A DNA stretch of 64,000 nucleotides from Micromonospora sp. C95 (GTDB taxonomy: Bacteria > Actinomycetota > Actinomycetes > Mycobacteriales > Micromonosporaceae). The notes beneath the pieces are model-generated. The model saw only the letters and a list, made by a program, of their open reading frames with translations, had not been told where the DNA came from and made no database searches. A program made the translations under genes and the position numbers. The stretch lies in contig NZ_JAGPXT010000001.1 of NCBI RefSeq assembly GCF_018070465.1, positions 434,001-498,000 on the forward strand, in the 5' to 3' direction. Below, piece by piece: positions 46,775 to 55,218 of this stretch; positions within the stretch are counted from its first letter, which is position 1; each line of letters starts with the position of its first letter.

Positions 46775-47353
46775 TCAGCGGGTGGGCCAGGTGCGCCAGC
46801 TCTGCCAGGCACGACTCGGCGTCGGGCCGCGTTGACCCTGGTAGCGGGATCCGTAGACGGCTGATCCGTACGGGTGCTCGGCCGGCGAGGAGAGCCGGAA
46901 GATGCAGAGCTGCCCGATCTTCATGCCCGGCCAGAGGGTGATCGGTAGGTTGGCCACGTTGGACAGCTCCAGGGTGACGTGACCGGAGAAGCCGGGGTCG
47001 ATGAAGCCGGCGGTGGAGTGGGTGAGCAGGCCGAGCCGGCCCAGGCTGGACTTGCCTTCGAGGCGGCCGGCGAGCTGGTCGCCCAGCGAGATGACCTCAA
47101 GCGTCGAGGCGAGTACGAACTCGCCCGGGTGCAGCACGAACGCCTGGCCGTCGGGCACCTCGACGGCCGAGGTGAGGTCGTCCTGTCGGGTGGCCGGGTC
47201 GATGTGGGTGTACAGGTGGTTGTTGAAGACCCGGAACAGCTTGTCCAGGCGTACGTCGATGCTGGAGGGCTGCACCAGGGTGGGCTCGAACGGTTCGAGC
47301 GCCAGGGTGCCCGCCTTGATCTCGGAGACCAGGTCGCGGTCGGAGAGCAGCAT
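46775..47353 (-). CDS. dcd: dCTP deaminase
   Basis: 192 aa. It begins [12 protein letters not shown] and has [19 protein letters not shown], the trimer active-site block [20 protein letters not shown] and [19 protein letters not shown]. The enzyme deaminates dCTP to dUTP; some actinobacterial members are bifunctional and continue to dUMP, which this sequence does not settle for me. ATG 47353 is preferred over GTG 47359. It is convergent with the NlpC/P60 gene and divergent from a gene with a perfect LexA box, which might affect both. Confidence 0.93.
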   Translation of the reverse strand: MLLSDRDLVSEIKAGTLALEPFEPTLVQPSSIDVRLDKLFRVFNNHLYTHIDPATRQDDLTSAVEVPDGQAFVLHPGEFVLASTLEVISLGDQLAGRLEGKSSLGRLGLLTHSTAGFIDPGFSGHVTLELSNVANLPITLWPGMKIGQLCIFRLSSPAEHPYGSAVYGSRYQGQRGPTPSRAWQSWRTWPTR

Positions 47354-47402
47354 CGCCACACCATAGCTGCCGGTATGCGGCGGGCGTGTCGGACTACCCG
47401 CT

Positions 47403-47424
47403 TCGAACGTGTGTTCGATAAGAT
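47403..47424 (+). promoter_or_regulatory. SOS (LexA) box and leaderless promoter
   Basis: TCGAACGTGTGTTCGA (47403-47418) is a perfect TCGAAC-N4-GTTCGA palindrome, the actinobacterial LexA consensus. TAAGAT (47419-47424) directly after it is a -10, 6 nt before the ATG at 47431, so the message is probably leaderless and LexA would block the polymerase. Confidence 0.8.
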
Positions 47425-47430
47425 GTCGGC

Positions 47431-47967
47431 ATGGCTTCCTGGTCCGAATTCGCCGCCGACGAGCCTCGACTCGCCGACGGGATCCGCCTTCTCATGCAGC
47501 AGTACGGCCCGGGCTTCGGCTACCTGGCCACGGTCCGCGCCGACGGCGGGCCCCGGGTGCACCCGGTCTCCCCGGTGATCACCGACGACGGTCTCTACTG
47601 CTTCGTGATCGACTCACCGAAGCGGCGCGACCTGGAACGCGACGGCCGTTACGCGCTGCACTCGTTCCCGCCGGAGGAGAGCGACGACGAGGCGTACGTG
47701 GCCGGGCGCGCCCGGCCCGTCACGGACGACGCCACCGTCGCCCGGCTGGCGTTCGCGGCGCGGGCCGCCCCGCACGCCGACTGGCGCCTCTTCGAGTTCA
47801 CGGTCGACGTGGCGATGCTGGCCCGACGCGAGCAGGCGGTGGCTGGGCCGAGCGAGCTGGCGTCCCATCCGGCGGTCCAGGTCTGGCTCGACCCGGCGGG
47901 GGCCACGCCCCAGGCCACCCGCCCGGTGCCGGCCAGCTCCGGGCGGCATCACCGCCGGGCCGCCTGA
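47431..47967 (+). CDS. Pyridoxamine 5'-phosphate oxidase-family (split-barrel flavin) protein, SOS-linked
   Basis: 178 aa. The split-barrel fold is indicated by [40 protein letters not shown] and [20 protein letters not shown]. Family members bind FMN, F420 or haem and reduce small molecules. The true substrate is unknown, and the real PdxH catalytic set is not evident. The gene sits alone behind a perfect LexA box and a leaderless promoter, so it should be induced by DNA damage. A terminator follows. Confidence 0.82.
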   Translation: MASWSEFAADEPRLADGIRLLMQQYGPGFGYLATVRADGGPRVHPVSPVITDDGLYCFVIDSPKRRDLERDGRYALHSFPPEESDDEAYVAGRARPVTDDATVARLAFAARAAPHADWRLFEFTVDVAMLARREQAVAGPSELASHPAVQVWLDPAGATPQATRPVPASSGRHHRRAA

Positions 47968-47975
47968 CCCACGTG

Positions 47976-48015
47976 CGCAGGTGCCGGCCCCCGTCCGACG
48001 GAGCCGGCACCTGCG
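47976..48015. terminator. Bidirectional terminator between convergent genes
   Basis: A perfect 13-bp stem, CGCAGGTGCCGGC (47976-47988) with 48003-48015 and a 14-nt loop, lies between the flavin-family gene and the M43 protease gene. Confidence 0.8.
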
Positions 48016-48036
48016 GTACGCGGTGCTGCGCTGGTG

Positions 48037-49041
48037 CTATGCCGCGCGGTAGGAGTTCCAGGCGTTGATCATGCGGGTCGCCTGGCCCGAGGTGAACTGG
48101 TACATGCAGCCGTCGTACGAGTAGTCCATGAAGTTGGTGATCGGGTCCAGGCCCGAGCTGGAGCAGGTGTCCCGGCCGGTGGGGCAGCCGCTGGCCGGCG
48201 AGGCCTCGGCAGGGGTGTCCCCGACCTGGTCGCCACTGCCCGAGCAACCACCCTGGAAGGTGTGGTAGAGGTTCAGCCAGTGGCCAACCTCGTGGGTGCC
48301 GGTGTCACCCTGGTTGTAGTTGGTGGCGGTGCCACCGGGCAGCGATTCGCTGAGCACGACCACGCCGTCCATGACGTTCAGGTTGCGCTGCGGGAAGGTC
48401 GCCCAGCCGAGCAGGTTGTTGCTGAGCGCACCGAGGTAGATGTTCAGCGTCGCCTTGTTGCCCTGCCGCAGCTGGGTCTTCATCTGCCGCTCGGCCGACG
48501 AGCCCTGTCGGATCGGGTACCACGACGAGTTGGTCACCCGGTTGATGCTCTGCAGCTGGAAGGCGAAGGCGGTGGCGGCACCACCCGTCGCGCCGCTGAA
48601 CGACTGGTTCAACACGTTGATCTGGGACTGGATCATCGAGTCGGGGATGTTTCCGCCGGCCCGGGTCGTGTCCCTGCGGATCACGTGCACCACCACCGGG
48701 ATGGTGACCGAGGCCGCCGCGGCCTGGGCAGTCAGCGTACGTTGGCCGACTCGCTTGGCGCGCTCTTGCAGGATGTCGGCGAACTCGGCCTCGCGCTGAT
48801 GCACCTGGGCGAGGGTCAACTGGTTCGGGTCATGACCGGCGGCACCGCCGCCCTTGGCCCGGGCCAGGGTGCCCGTCGGATCCTCACACACCTCGTCGGC
48901 CGTGACGGCGGCCGCCGCCGGGCTCGCGGTCGTGGTGGCGGCCGGCAGTAGGCCGACCGTAGCCACGCCGAGCGCCAGCGCGAGTGACGTCGATGCGATG
49001 CCGGCCATGCGCCGGTTCAGCAGGACGGGACGCAGTCCCAT
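48037..49041 (-). CDS. Secreted M43 (pappalysin-type) zinc metalloprotease
   Basis: 334 aa. A signal peptide (about 1-45; SLALALGVATVGLLPAATTT) is followed by a propeptide-like region with VHQREAEFADILQERAKR. The catalytic domain has VTIPVVVHVIRRD, INVLNQSFSG and the zinc site HEVGHWLNLYHTF. The metzincin pattern HExxHxxGxxH is met except that Asn replaces Gly at position eight. Cysteines in the loop GGCSGSGDQVGDTP and GRDTCSSSG fit M43B disulfides, and the Met-turn is FMDYSYDGCMY. It is an extracellular endopeptidase of unknown substrate. Confidence 0.9.
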   Translation of the reverse strand: MGLRPVLLNRRMAGIASTSLALALGVATVGLLPAATTTASPAAAAVTADEVCEDPTGTLARAKGGGAAGHDPNQLTLAQVHQREAEFADILQERAKRVGQRTLTAQAAAASVTIPVVVHVIRRDTTRAGGNIPDSMIQSQINVLNQSFSGATGGAATAFAFQLQSINRVTNSSWYPIRQGSSAERQMKTQLRQGNKATLNIYLGALSNNLLGWATFPQRNLNVMDGVVVLSESLPGGTATNYNQGDTGTHEVGHWLNLYHTFQGGCSGSGDQVGDTPAEASPASGCPTGRDTCSSSGLDPITNFMDYSYDGCMYQFTSGQATRMINAWNSYRAA

Positions 49042-49370
49042 ATGCCCACCTCTTTCTGGCGACGCGACCGGGGGTTGTGTCGCGTCGTGCGGAAAACGTG
49101 GGGCAGACGTTACAACCGATAGACGAATTTGAACATGGCCATATGTTGCGGTGCTGAAACTTCTCTCCGCCCCGCCCCGCCCCGCCTCGCCCCGGCACGT
49201 CGAAGGTCACCAAGATCCGTGCAGTTTCCGGGATGTTGCTCTCTCCGAACCGCCCTCAGGCAGCAAGTTCGGGGAAGTTGCGAGGAACGGGACGTTCTGC
49301 GGGTGACTTGTAGACGGGGTGGAGCCCTGGGTGCGTCGGCCTGGGTGCCTCGGGTAGAGTGATCCCGCTT
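49042..49370. other. Intergenic region before tRNA-Gly
   Basis: About 330 nt without a gene. It contains a short CGCCC-type simple repeat at about 49167-49195 and the promoter regions of the M43 gene and of the tRNA. The open frame crossing into the tRNA is an artefact. Confidence 0.6.
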
Positions 49371-49444
49371 GCGGGTGTAGTTCAATGGCAGAACATCAGC
49401 TTCCCAAGCTGACAGTGCGGGTTCGATTCCCGTCACCCGCTCCA
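49371..49444 (+). tRNA. tRNA-Gly (anticodon CCC)
   Basis: A 74-nt tRNA including encoded CCA. Acceptor GCGGGTG/CACCCGC, D arm GTTCAATGGCAGAAC, anticodon stem-loop CAGCTTCCCAAGCTG with CCC, T arm GCGGGTTCGATTCCCGT. Its 3' 44 nt are the left end of the genomic island. Confidence 0.95.
49401..49444 (+). repeat. Left attachment repeat (tRNA-Gly 3' end)
   Basis: This 44-bp segment, from the anticodon to CCA, matches 55219-55262 at 41 of 44 positions. Confidence 0.8.
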
Positions 49445-49994
49445 GTGCATTGCGGCAGTTCATCGCCGTTTTGCTGGGGGATCGCTAGGTAGCGGGCCGC
49501 CTACCGAAAGTGACGGCGTGGGACGACCGAGCGCTGCCCGTGGTCGTGAAGGTTATGCGGGCAGCGGTTCTTGGTCAGTAAGGCGTAGAGCAGAACGCTG
49601 CCGTGCCTGATCACCGGGGTGCGCCCATCTCACCATGGAGTGCGCCAGTTCTGTCGGACCGTGCCGACACCATCCGCCTCGTGGCGTCGAAGCAGGTCGG
49701 GACACTTCGGTCAGGCGGGGAGGTATCAAGGACACTGTCCGGCTCGCTGTCTAGGCGAGGGCCGCCGGTTGCTGTGTCATGTGCTCCGCGACGCTACTCG
49801 GCAGCCGGAGCTACTTGCACAGCGTGCTGGTGGGCGAATTAGTCCACAACGTCGGCGCTACTGCGACCGCGGGCTCTCCGCGCGGCCTCGCCGAGGACAT
49901 CGCAGACCGGGAAGCCGAAGAGAACCTTCTGCTGCTCTGGGATCGGACGGCCCCGATGTACAGGACTTACCGGGTAGCGGCCGCAGGCGCCAGC
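49445..49994. other. Island left flank, no recognisable gene
   Basis: About 550 nt between the tRNA and the first island gene. Several short open frames exist on both strands, but none shows domain-like sequence or a good ribosome binding site. It may be eroded recombinase or cargo DNA. Confidence 0.5.
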
Positions 49995-50384
49995 TCAGCT
50001 CCGGTGCGGAGCGTTGCCGCCCTCTTCGCCGAAACGGATCGTTTCCTCGATGACGATTTCGATGATCCGATCACGGTCTGCAGCCTCGAGCTCCGGCCCC
50101 TGCGGGCCGGGGTCCCTGTCGAGCCTGATCCGGACGTGGCGTGCGATCGCCTCCGGGTACGGCGCGGAGGTGGATTTCCTCAAGTCGCGGTAGACCATCC
50201 AGGCGAAGGTTGCGACGGAGACGATCAGGCCGCCCAGGGACACCGGGTCGACGTACTGAACGGGGTGGGAGGTGCTGGGTTGGGCGTGCAGGGCGGCCTC
50301 CACCTCGGCGGAAAGGGCGGATCCGGGTGGTGCGGCCAGCCGGTTGGCGGTAGCCCGGGCGGCGGTGGCTATCGGATCGGTCAT
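49995..50384 (-). CDS. Single-pass membrane protein downstream of the CHAT gene
   Basis: 129 aa, beginning 33 nt after the CHAT gene stop on the same strand. A polar N-terminus (about 1-50) is followed by one helix (SLGGLIVSVATFAWMVYRDL, about 49-68). A charged C-terminal domain of about 60 residues includes YPEAIARHVRIRLDRD and DRDRIIEIVIEETIRFGEEG, which looks like an ordered cytoplasmic or effector-like fold. I do not recognise the family. Operon position makes it a candidate substrate or membrane effector of the CHAT protease (inference). Confidence 0.65.
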   Translation of the reverse strand: MTDPIATAARATANRLAAPPGSALSAEVEAALHAQPSTSHPVQYVDPVSLGGLIVSVATFAWMVYRDLRKSTSAPYPEAIARHVRIRLDRDPGPQGPELEAADRDRIIEIVIEETIRFGEEGGNAPHRS

Positions 50385-50417
50385 CGTAGGGTCTCCGGGA
50401 ATGGGGTCGGGTGGGGT

Positions 50418-53400
50418 TCATGCGTTGGCTGTTGGATCGGTATGAAGGTACTTGCGTACAGGGGCGGGCAGTTGCTGCCCGGTCACTTCAGGCCAGATCT
50501 GGGCGACGGTGTCCATGCCGAGGTTCCGTGCCATCCGCTTCAGATGCTCGGTCCCGGTGCCGGTGAGGGGATGTGGCACACGATCGAAAAGCGACACGCA
50601 GCGGACCGTCCACCTTAGGGCCTCCGTTGGCTGCCCCCGCTCCTCGGCGAGGAGCGCGAGCTGTGCGTAGGTGAGGGCCAGGCCGGGGCGGTCATCGAGC
50701 GTTTTCCTGACGGCGAGGGACTCGCGGTACCAGTCTTCGGCTCGGTCCAGCTCTCCGCGATTCTGATCCACCCTGCCGAGCTCGTGATATGCGTTGGCAA
50801 TGCCGCGGTAGTCATTGAGAGATTTTTTGAGGTCGAGGGATTTGTGGTACCAGTCTTCGGCTCGGTCCAGCTCTCCGCGGTCCTGATCCACCATGCCGAG
50901 CTGGTGATATGTGGTGGCGCGACCGCTGTGATCTTCGAGTTTCTCATAGATGGAAAGGGATTGGCGGAACCATTCCTCGGCCATGTCCGGTTGCCCCCGC
51001 AGGCGGGCAATGATTGCCAGGCCCTGGTAGGTGTCGGCGAGGCCGGGGCGATCATCGAGAGACTTCTGGAGCGCGAGGGACTCGCGGTACCAGCATTCTG
51101 CCTGGTCCAGGTCGCCCCGCATCCGGGCGACGATCCCGAGGCCGTAGTGGCACTGGGCGCTGCGCGCGCGGTTGCCGAGTTTTTTGCAGAGACGTAGGGA
51201 TTTGCGGTACCAGTCCTCGGCCTGGTCCAGCTTTCCGCGATTTTGGGCCACCATGCCGAGTTGGTGATAGATGCCGGCGATGCGGTGACTGTCACGGGGC
51301 GACTTCTGGAGCGCGAGGGACTTGTGGTACCAGTCCTCCGCTTGGTCCAGGTCACCCCGTTTACGGGCCACGTTGCCGAGATTGAGGTAGACAGCGGAAA
51401 GATCGCCTTGCCCAGCGGCTACCGGTGGCTGCTGTTCTAGGACACGGAGAGCCGTACGGAGAGTGCCTTCGGCCTGTTCCAGGCGACCGGCCCGGCTCAG
51501 ACGATTGGCCTCGGCATTTGCCAGGGACAGCCACAGAAGGGCGGCGGGATCGGAAGCGATAACAACATTGCCCTCGGGCGGATCCAGGACGGCGAGTGCG
51601 CGATCCAGCCATACCCTGGCCTCTCCTGCCATCCTTCGCGCATCCCAGTACATGATCATCACGCTGATGATTCCGCCGGCGACAAGCCACTGTCGCTGGT
51701 CCAGTGCGTGGCCGAGCAAGCTGCCCAGGGTATGGCGCATATGGTCGATGATGTCCAGGGCATCCGAAGCGTCCCGGCCACCATCGATTTGCATGGCCAG
51801 CGCGAGGCTGAAGTGGGCGTGTGCTTCCAGCAGGGTGTGGGTTGTCGCGGTGGGCTCCGCACCGGGTGCGAGGTAGGCGGGCAGTGCGGGATGGATGCGG
51901 TACATGCCCCGCCCGAGAGGGGTGAGCAGACCCACACCTGTTGCCCGATCCAGCACAGCGCCCCATTGCTCGGCGGTCCTGTTCTGGTACTGCTCGGGCA
52001 CCCCGGGCATCGCCGAAAATGTCGCCAGCACCCACTTACTGGCCACGTCGTGGATCAGCCCGAGAACGCTGAGGACCCTCTGGTCGTGGGGTTGCAGGTG
52101 GGTGAAGGAGTAGGCGATGCAAGCGGACAGGGAGCCAGTCCGGCCGCCGTCTTCAGCATCGCCAGCGGGTAACGGAGCTGTGCCTCTCAGGCCGGCCAGC
52201 AGCTTGTGAGCGCTGACGGTCTGCAGGTACGGCAGGGTCAGCCGCATGCTCAGCGGGTGTCCGTCCAGCCATTGCATCAGCTGAGCGAACGCTACGGACT
52301 GGCGGCGCTGACGAGCCTTCGGATAGGGCGCAAGGAGCTGTTCGGCGTACTCGTTTGCTTCCTCGGGCTCCAGCCCGCCCACCGCTACCCGGGCCACCAT
52401 GTCCGGTCCGCCGAGCCAGTCCTCGGTGGTACGGCTGGTGATCACCACCGCACTCCGCCCGCCGGCCGCGATGCGGCGTAGGAACTGACAGATTTCGCTG
52501 CGCTGCTCCTCGTCCAAGGGCGGGGTCGCCTGGTGGGGATCGGCCATGGTGTGGACGGACTCAAAGTTGTCCCAGATCAGCAGCAGTCGCTTACTTGCCA
52601 GGAGTTCTTCAATATCGGACTGGGCTTTGTCGCGGTCGAGCCCGACAAAGTCGTCACCCCAAATCCGCTGTCCAATGGTGTCAATCACCCCGTCAATGCC
52701 GTAAGAGGCAACGCCGGGCTCGAACGAATTCCAGATAACCCCAGACGTGCCGTCCACCGCGCCAGTTTCGCGGTACCAGCGGCCGAAAGCCTTGGCCAGT
52801 TCGGTTTTTCCCGTCCCGCCTATGCCGTGCAACACCACCACCCGCTGCTGCCGAGCGGCAACGTCCAGCAGGTACAACGGCCTGTCCCGGCCGACGAACT
52901 CTCCCGTCTCTGCCGGTATACCATCATCGCTGATGGCTGGCACGTCCCGTCGGCGATCCGTACTGACTGCGCGCTGACGGATGCGATCCAGTAGGTCCCC
53001 GACCGGTTCCCGGTTTCCACGTTCCGTGTGTAGGCCGGGGAACCGGACGTCGCCGCGTGCGTACAACACCGGGACCATCCAGTCGGCCAGCGGTAGCGGC
53101 CCCTTGGGAGAGGGCCGCTGGTCCGCCCTTGCCAAGCGATAGCGACCGGCTGCCACCGCCTCGGCCAGCCGGTCGCCGGCGAACAGCCGCTCGTAGAAGG
53201 CAGTCATGAACTCAGCGGCCGCCACCGTGTAAACGCTATAAGCCATGGCGACCACAGCGGCCGTGCCCTCCTGCAGGAGACGGGTCGCCACCGCCGCCTC
53301 CACCCGCGAACCAACCGTCGCCGACCGGCAGGCGTTAAGCACCACCACCGGCACCCGGGCCACAGCCAGCACTCGCGCCACCCGGTCGGCCGACACCCAG

Positions 53401-54227
53401 TCCGCGCCGCCCGCGCGATCTTCGAAGGCCAGCTCTCCCCGCAATTCATCCATCTGAGACGCTTTTCGCCCCCAGCCAATGCCGCCTGCCTGGCTGGATG
53501 GCCGGAACTCGCCATGGCCGTCAAAGTGAACGATCTGGAACGGCTCGCCCGCCACCCGCGCTGCGCGCAGCACCTGCTCCAGATTTTCCAGGGTCGGCGG
53601 GCGTAGCACCACCAACTCCACTCGCCCCCGCACCGCCTCCAGGCGTTGCAGCAACGGTCGAGCTATCATCCGATAGCGCACATCTGCGGTTCCCCCCGGC
53701 CGCGAAATCACCATCAGCACCCGAAGCCGGGACCCCTCTACCCCGAACCTCTGCCGCAGATCGGCAGCGGGCAAGCTGCGAGTGATCGCAACCCCGTCCA
53801 GCACGAGCGGCGCGGGCCGACCCGGATCTGCCATCAACTCCCAGGGCAGTCCCAACAGATCCGCCGACGCCGAGCTCACCACGATCTCCACCAAGCCACC
53901 ACCAGGGGCCTCAGCCCGTGCCCGTGCCCGCACCCAAGCCTCACGGGCCGAACCGGTGGGAAACGCCGCTGCGAAGATCTGCGCGCCCCACGCGGGCAGC
54001 CGCGCCGCCAGCTGCGGGCCGCGCTCGCCGTACACGCCGAACGGCTCCCGTAAATAATCCTCCAGATACCAGCGCAGCTCTGCCAGCTGCGCGTCCGTCA
54101 ACGGCCACGCCAGCGGCGGGAGCCCGCCCACCGAGCTGGGGTAGTCACCTGACGGCCAACTCTGCAGCAATACCTGACCCTCCGGTGACAGGTCCATTAG
54201 CAGCCGTTCTGTCAGACCTTCCGCCAT
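50418..54227 (-). CDS. CHAT-domain protease / STAND ATPase / TPR protein
   Basis: 1269 aa. Residues 1-120 are a unique N-domain. The CHAT caspase-like domain (about 150-400) has HFDGHGEF with His238 and VVLNACRSAT with Cys300, a complete catalytic dyad. An NB-ARC/NACHT-type ATPase (about 440-760) has P-loop GIGGTGKTELAKAF (Lys474), Walker B LLLIWDNFES, VITSRTTEDWLGG and GHPLSMRLTLPYL. The C-terminal 400 residues carry at least six near-identical 40-aa TPRs (YHQLGMVAQNRGKLDQAEDW type). By analogy with CHAT-TPR and STAND defence proteins, the TPRs or ATPase sense a trigger and switch on the protease. A GGGGCGGG site precedes the ATG. Confidence 0.88.
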   Translation of the reverse strand: MAEGLTERLLMDLSPEGQVLLQSWPSGDYPSSVGGLPPLAWPLTDAQLAELRWYLEDYLREPFGVYGERGPQLAARLPAWGAQIFAAAFPTGSAREAWVRARARAEAPGGGLVEIVVSSASADLLGLPWELMADPGRPAPLVLDGVAITRSLPAADLRQRFGVEGSRLRVLMVISRPGGTADVRYRMIARPLLQRLEAVRGRVELVVLRPPTLENLEQVLRAARVAGEPFQIVHFDGHGEFRPSSQAGGIGWGRKASQMDELRGELAFEDRAGGADWVSADRVARVLAVARVPVVVLNACRSATVGSRVEAAVATRLLQEGTAAVVAMAYSVYTVAAAEFMTAFYERLFAGDRLAEAVAAGRYRLARADQRPSPKGPLPLADWMVPVLYARGDVRFPGLHTERGNREPVGDLLDRIRQRAVSTDRRRDVPAISDDGIPAETGEFVGRDRPLYLLDVAARQQRVVVLHGIGGTGKTELAKAFGRWYRETGAVDGTSGVIWNSFEPGVASYGIDGVIDTIGQRIWGDDFVGLDRDKAQSDIEELLASKRLLLIWDNFESVHTMADPHQATPPLDEEQRSEICQFLRRIAAGGRSAVVITSRTTEDWLGGPDMVARVAVGGLEPEEANEYAEQLLAPYPKARQRRQSVAFAQLMQWLDGHPLSMRLTLPYLQTVSAHKLLAGLRGTAPLPAGDAEDGGRTGSLSACIAYSFTHLQPHDQRVLSVLGLIHDVASKWVLATFSAMPGVPEQYQNRTAEQWGAVLDRATGVGLLTPLGRGMYRIHPALPAYLAPGAEPTATTHTLLEAHAHFSLALAMQIDGGRDASDALDIIDHMRHTLGSLLGHALDQRQWLVAGGIISVMIMYWDARRMAGEARVWLDRALAVLDPPEGNVVIASDPAALLWLSLANAEANRLSRAGRLEQAEGTLRTALRVLEQQPPVAAGQGDLSAVYLNLGNVARKRGDLDQAEDWYHKSLALQKSPRDSHRIAGIYHQLGMVAQNRGKLDQAEDWYRKSLRLCKKLGNRARSAQCHYGLGIVARMRGDLDQAECWYRESLALQKSLDDRPGLADTYQGLAIIARLRGQPDMAEEWFRQSLSIYEKLEDHSGRATTYHQLGMVDQDRGELDRAEDWYHKSLDLKKSLNDYRGIANAYHELGRVDQNRGELDRAEDWYRESLAVRKTLDDRPGLALTYAQLALLAEERGQPTEALRWTVRCVSLFDRVPHPLTGTGTEHLKRMARNLGMDTVAQIWPEVTGQQLPAPVRKYLHTDPTANA

Positions 54228-54237
54228 GTCCCGCCCC

Positions 54238-54494
54238 TCAGGTCAATAGGGTCTGACGGGTCCGCTGCAACGACTCATATACGGCACGGTGCTTTCCTCG
54301 GCCCTTGTAGTCGTAGATCACGGATACGCCGTCCTCGATGGTATCTCCGGGGATGTTGACGAAGCCCAGGACCGGCTGCCGCGTCGGTGGCGGGGTTGTG
54401 GTTACCGCACCTCCGGCGGGGGGCGCTCTGGCTCCAGGATGACCGGGGAGCCGTCGGCGTCTTGCGGTCTGTGGGTGGTGTCGGTGGGAGCCAT
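54238..54494 (-). pseudogene. Small ORF before the CHAT gene, split by a frameshift at a C6 run
   Basis: From ATG 54494 the frame reads MAPTDTTHRPQDADGSPVIL and stops at 54402. In the -1 frame protein-like sequence continues (PVLGFVNIPGDTIEDG, VSVIYDYKGRGKHRAVYESL) and ends at 54238, 10 nt before the CHAT start. That second part has no start codon of its own before a late GTG. A single -1 shift at the run of six C on the coding strand joins both into about 84 aa. It could be a disabled gene, a sequencing error or programmed frameshifting. Confidence 0.5.
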
Positions 54495-54712
54495 CCCGCC
54501 CGCCGTCGACCCGGGCGAGCCGAGCAGAACATCGCCCAACCCGCCAGCGTCTGTACGGGTGTCAAGGCCGTCTTGACGTGGCGGGCCGGACGGAGGCCGG
54601 CTCCACAGGAGTGCGGGTCGACGGCAGACAGTGGGATGGCGACACCTGCGGCGTCTGCTTCGCCGGTGATGCAAGGTGGTATGGCTGCCAAAGAGGGATT
54701 GCTTTCGTGGCA

Positions 54713-54740
54713 GGCGCGATGCCGCCGGCGGCATCGCGCC
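54713..54740 (-). terminator. Perfect 28-nt palindrome after the small membrane ORF
   Basis: GGCGCGATGCCGCC (54713-54726) is followed directly by its exact reverse complement (54727-54740). It begins right next to the stop codon of the 42-aa ORF, so it is probably a terminator. Confidence 0.65.
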
Positions 54741-54869
54741 CTACTGCCTTAGGACTGCGAGGAGGCCAGAGATGGCACTGATGAGCGCAGCGATACCAGC
54801 GAGGAGTGCTATCCACTCACCTAGCGTGTTGCGCCCGCCTCGGCTAGTCCGGCTCTCTCTCCTGTTCAT
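54741..54869 (-). CDS. 42-aa single-helix membrane peptide
   Basis: ATG 54869 to TAG 54741 reads MNRRESRTSRGGRNTLGEWI and then a hydrophobic helix (ALLAGIAALISAISGLLAVL) with a short RQ tail. A basic N-terminus plus one helix is typical of small membrane toxins, holin-like peptides or membrane adaptors. The upstream GAGG is close (3 nt), so translation signals are only fair. It lies inside the island on the CHAT strand and is followed by a strong palindrome. Too short to assign a family. Confidence 0.5.
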   Translation of the reverse strand: MNRRESRTSRGGRNTLGEWIALLAGIAALISAISGLLAVLRQ

Positions 54870-55218
54870 CAGCCTCATGAACCTGCACCTTCTTCAGTGA
54901 TTGCGGGACAGGGACAGCACCCGAGCCAACGGATTGCTGGCCTGTCCCAACGTGCCTTCGGGCCTGTGCCGAATAGGTTCCCAGATGCGGATGGAGGAAT
55001 GCGATTCTCATGGCCGTCCTCCCATGCATGGCTTCCCATCGGGTGCTTGGCCCGACGAGACGGCTCCGCCTACCGGAGCCCTCATGCCCGATGCATGCCC
55101 GAAGACTGGGTCTACAGTGGTCAACACAACCGAGAGCGGCGCCTCAAGGCTGACGCTCTGTAGTTGGTATTTCGTATGGGATTGATCGAATGTCAGCCAA
55201 CAGTGACGATTAACCCGA
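54870..55218. other. Island right flank, no recognisable gene
   Basis: About 350 nt. An open frame of 61 codons on the minus strand (54844-55029) overlaps the small peptide ORF, but its sequence is not domain-like. Nothing resembling a recombinase was found. Confidence 0.5.

Noticed and set aside
49110..49463. Minus-strand open frame containing VTGIEPALSAWEADVLPLNY
   Set aside because: This is the well-known false translation of the antisense of tRNA-Gly; the frame crosses the tRNA and has no protein support.
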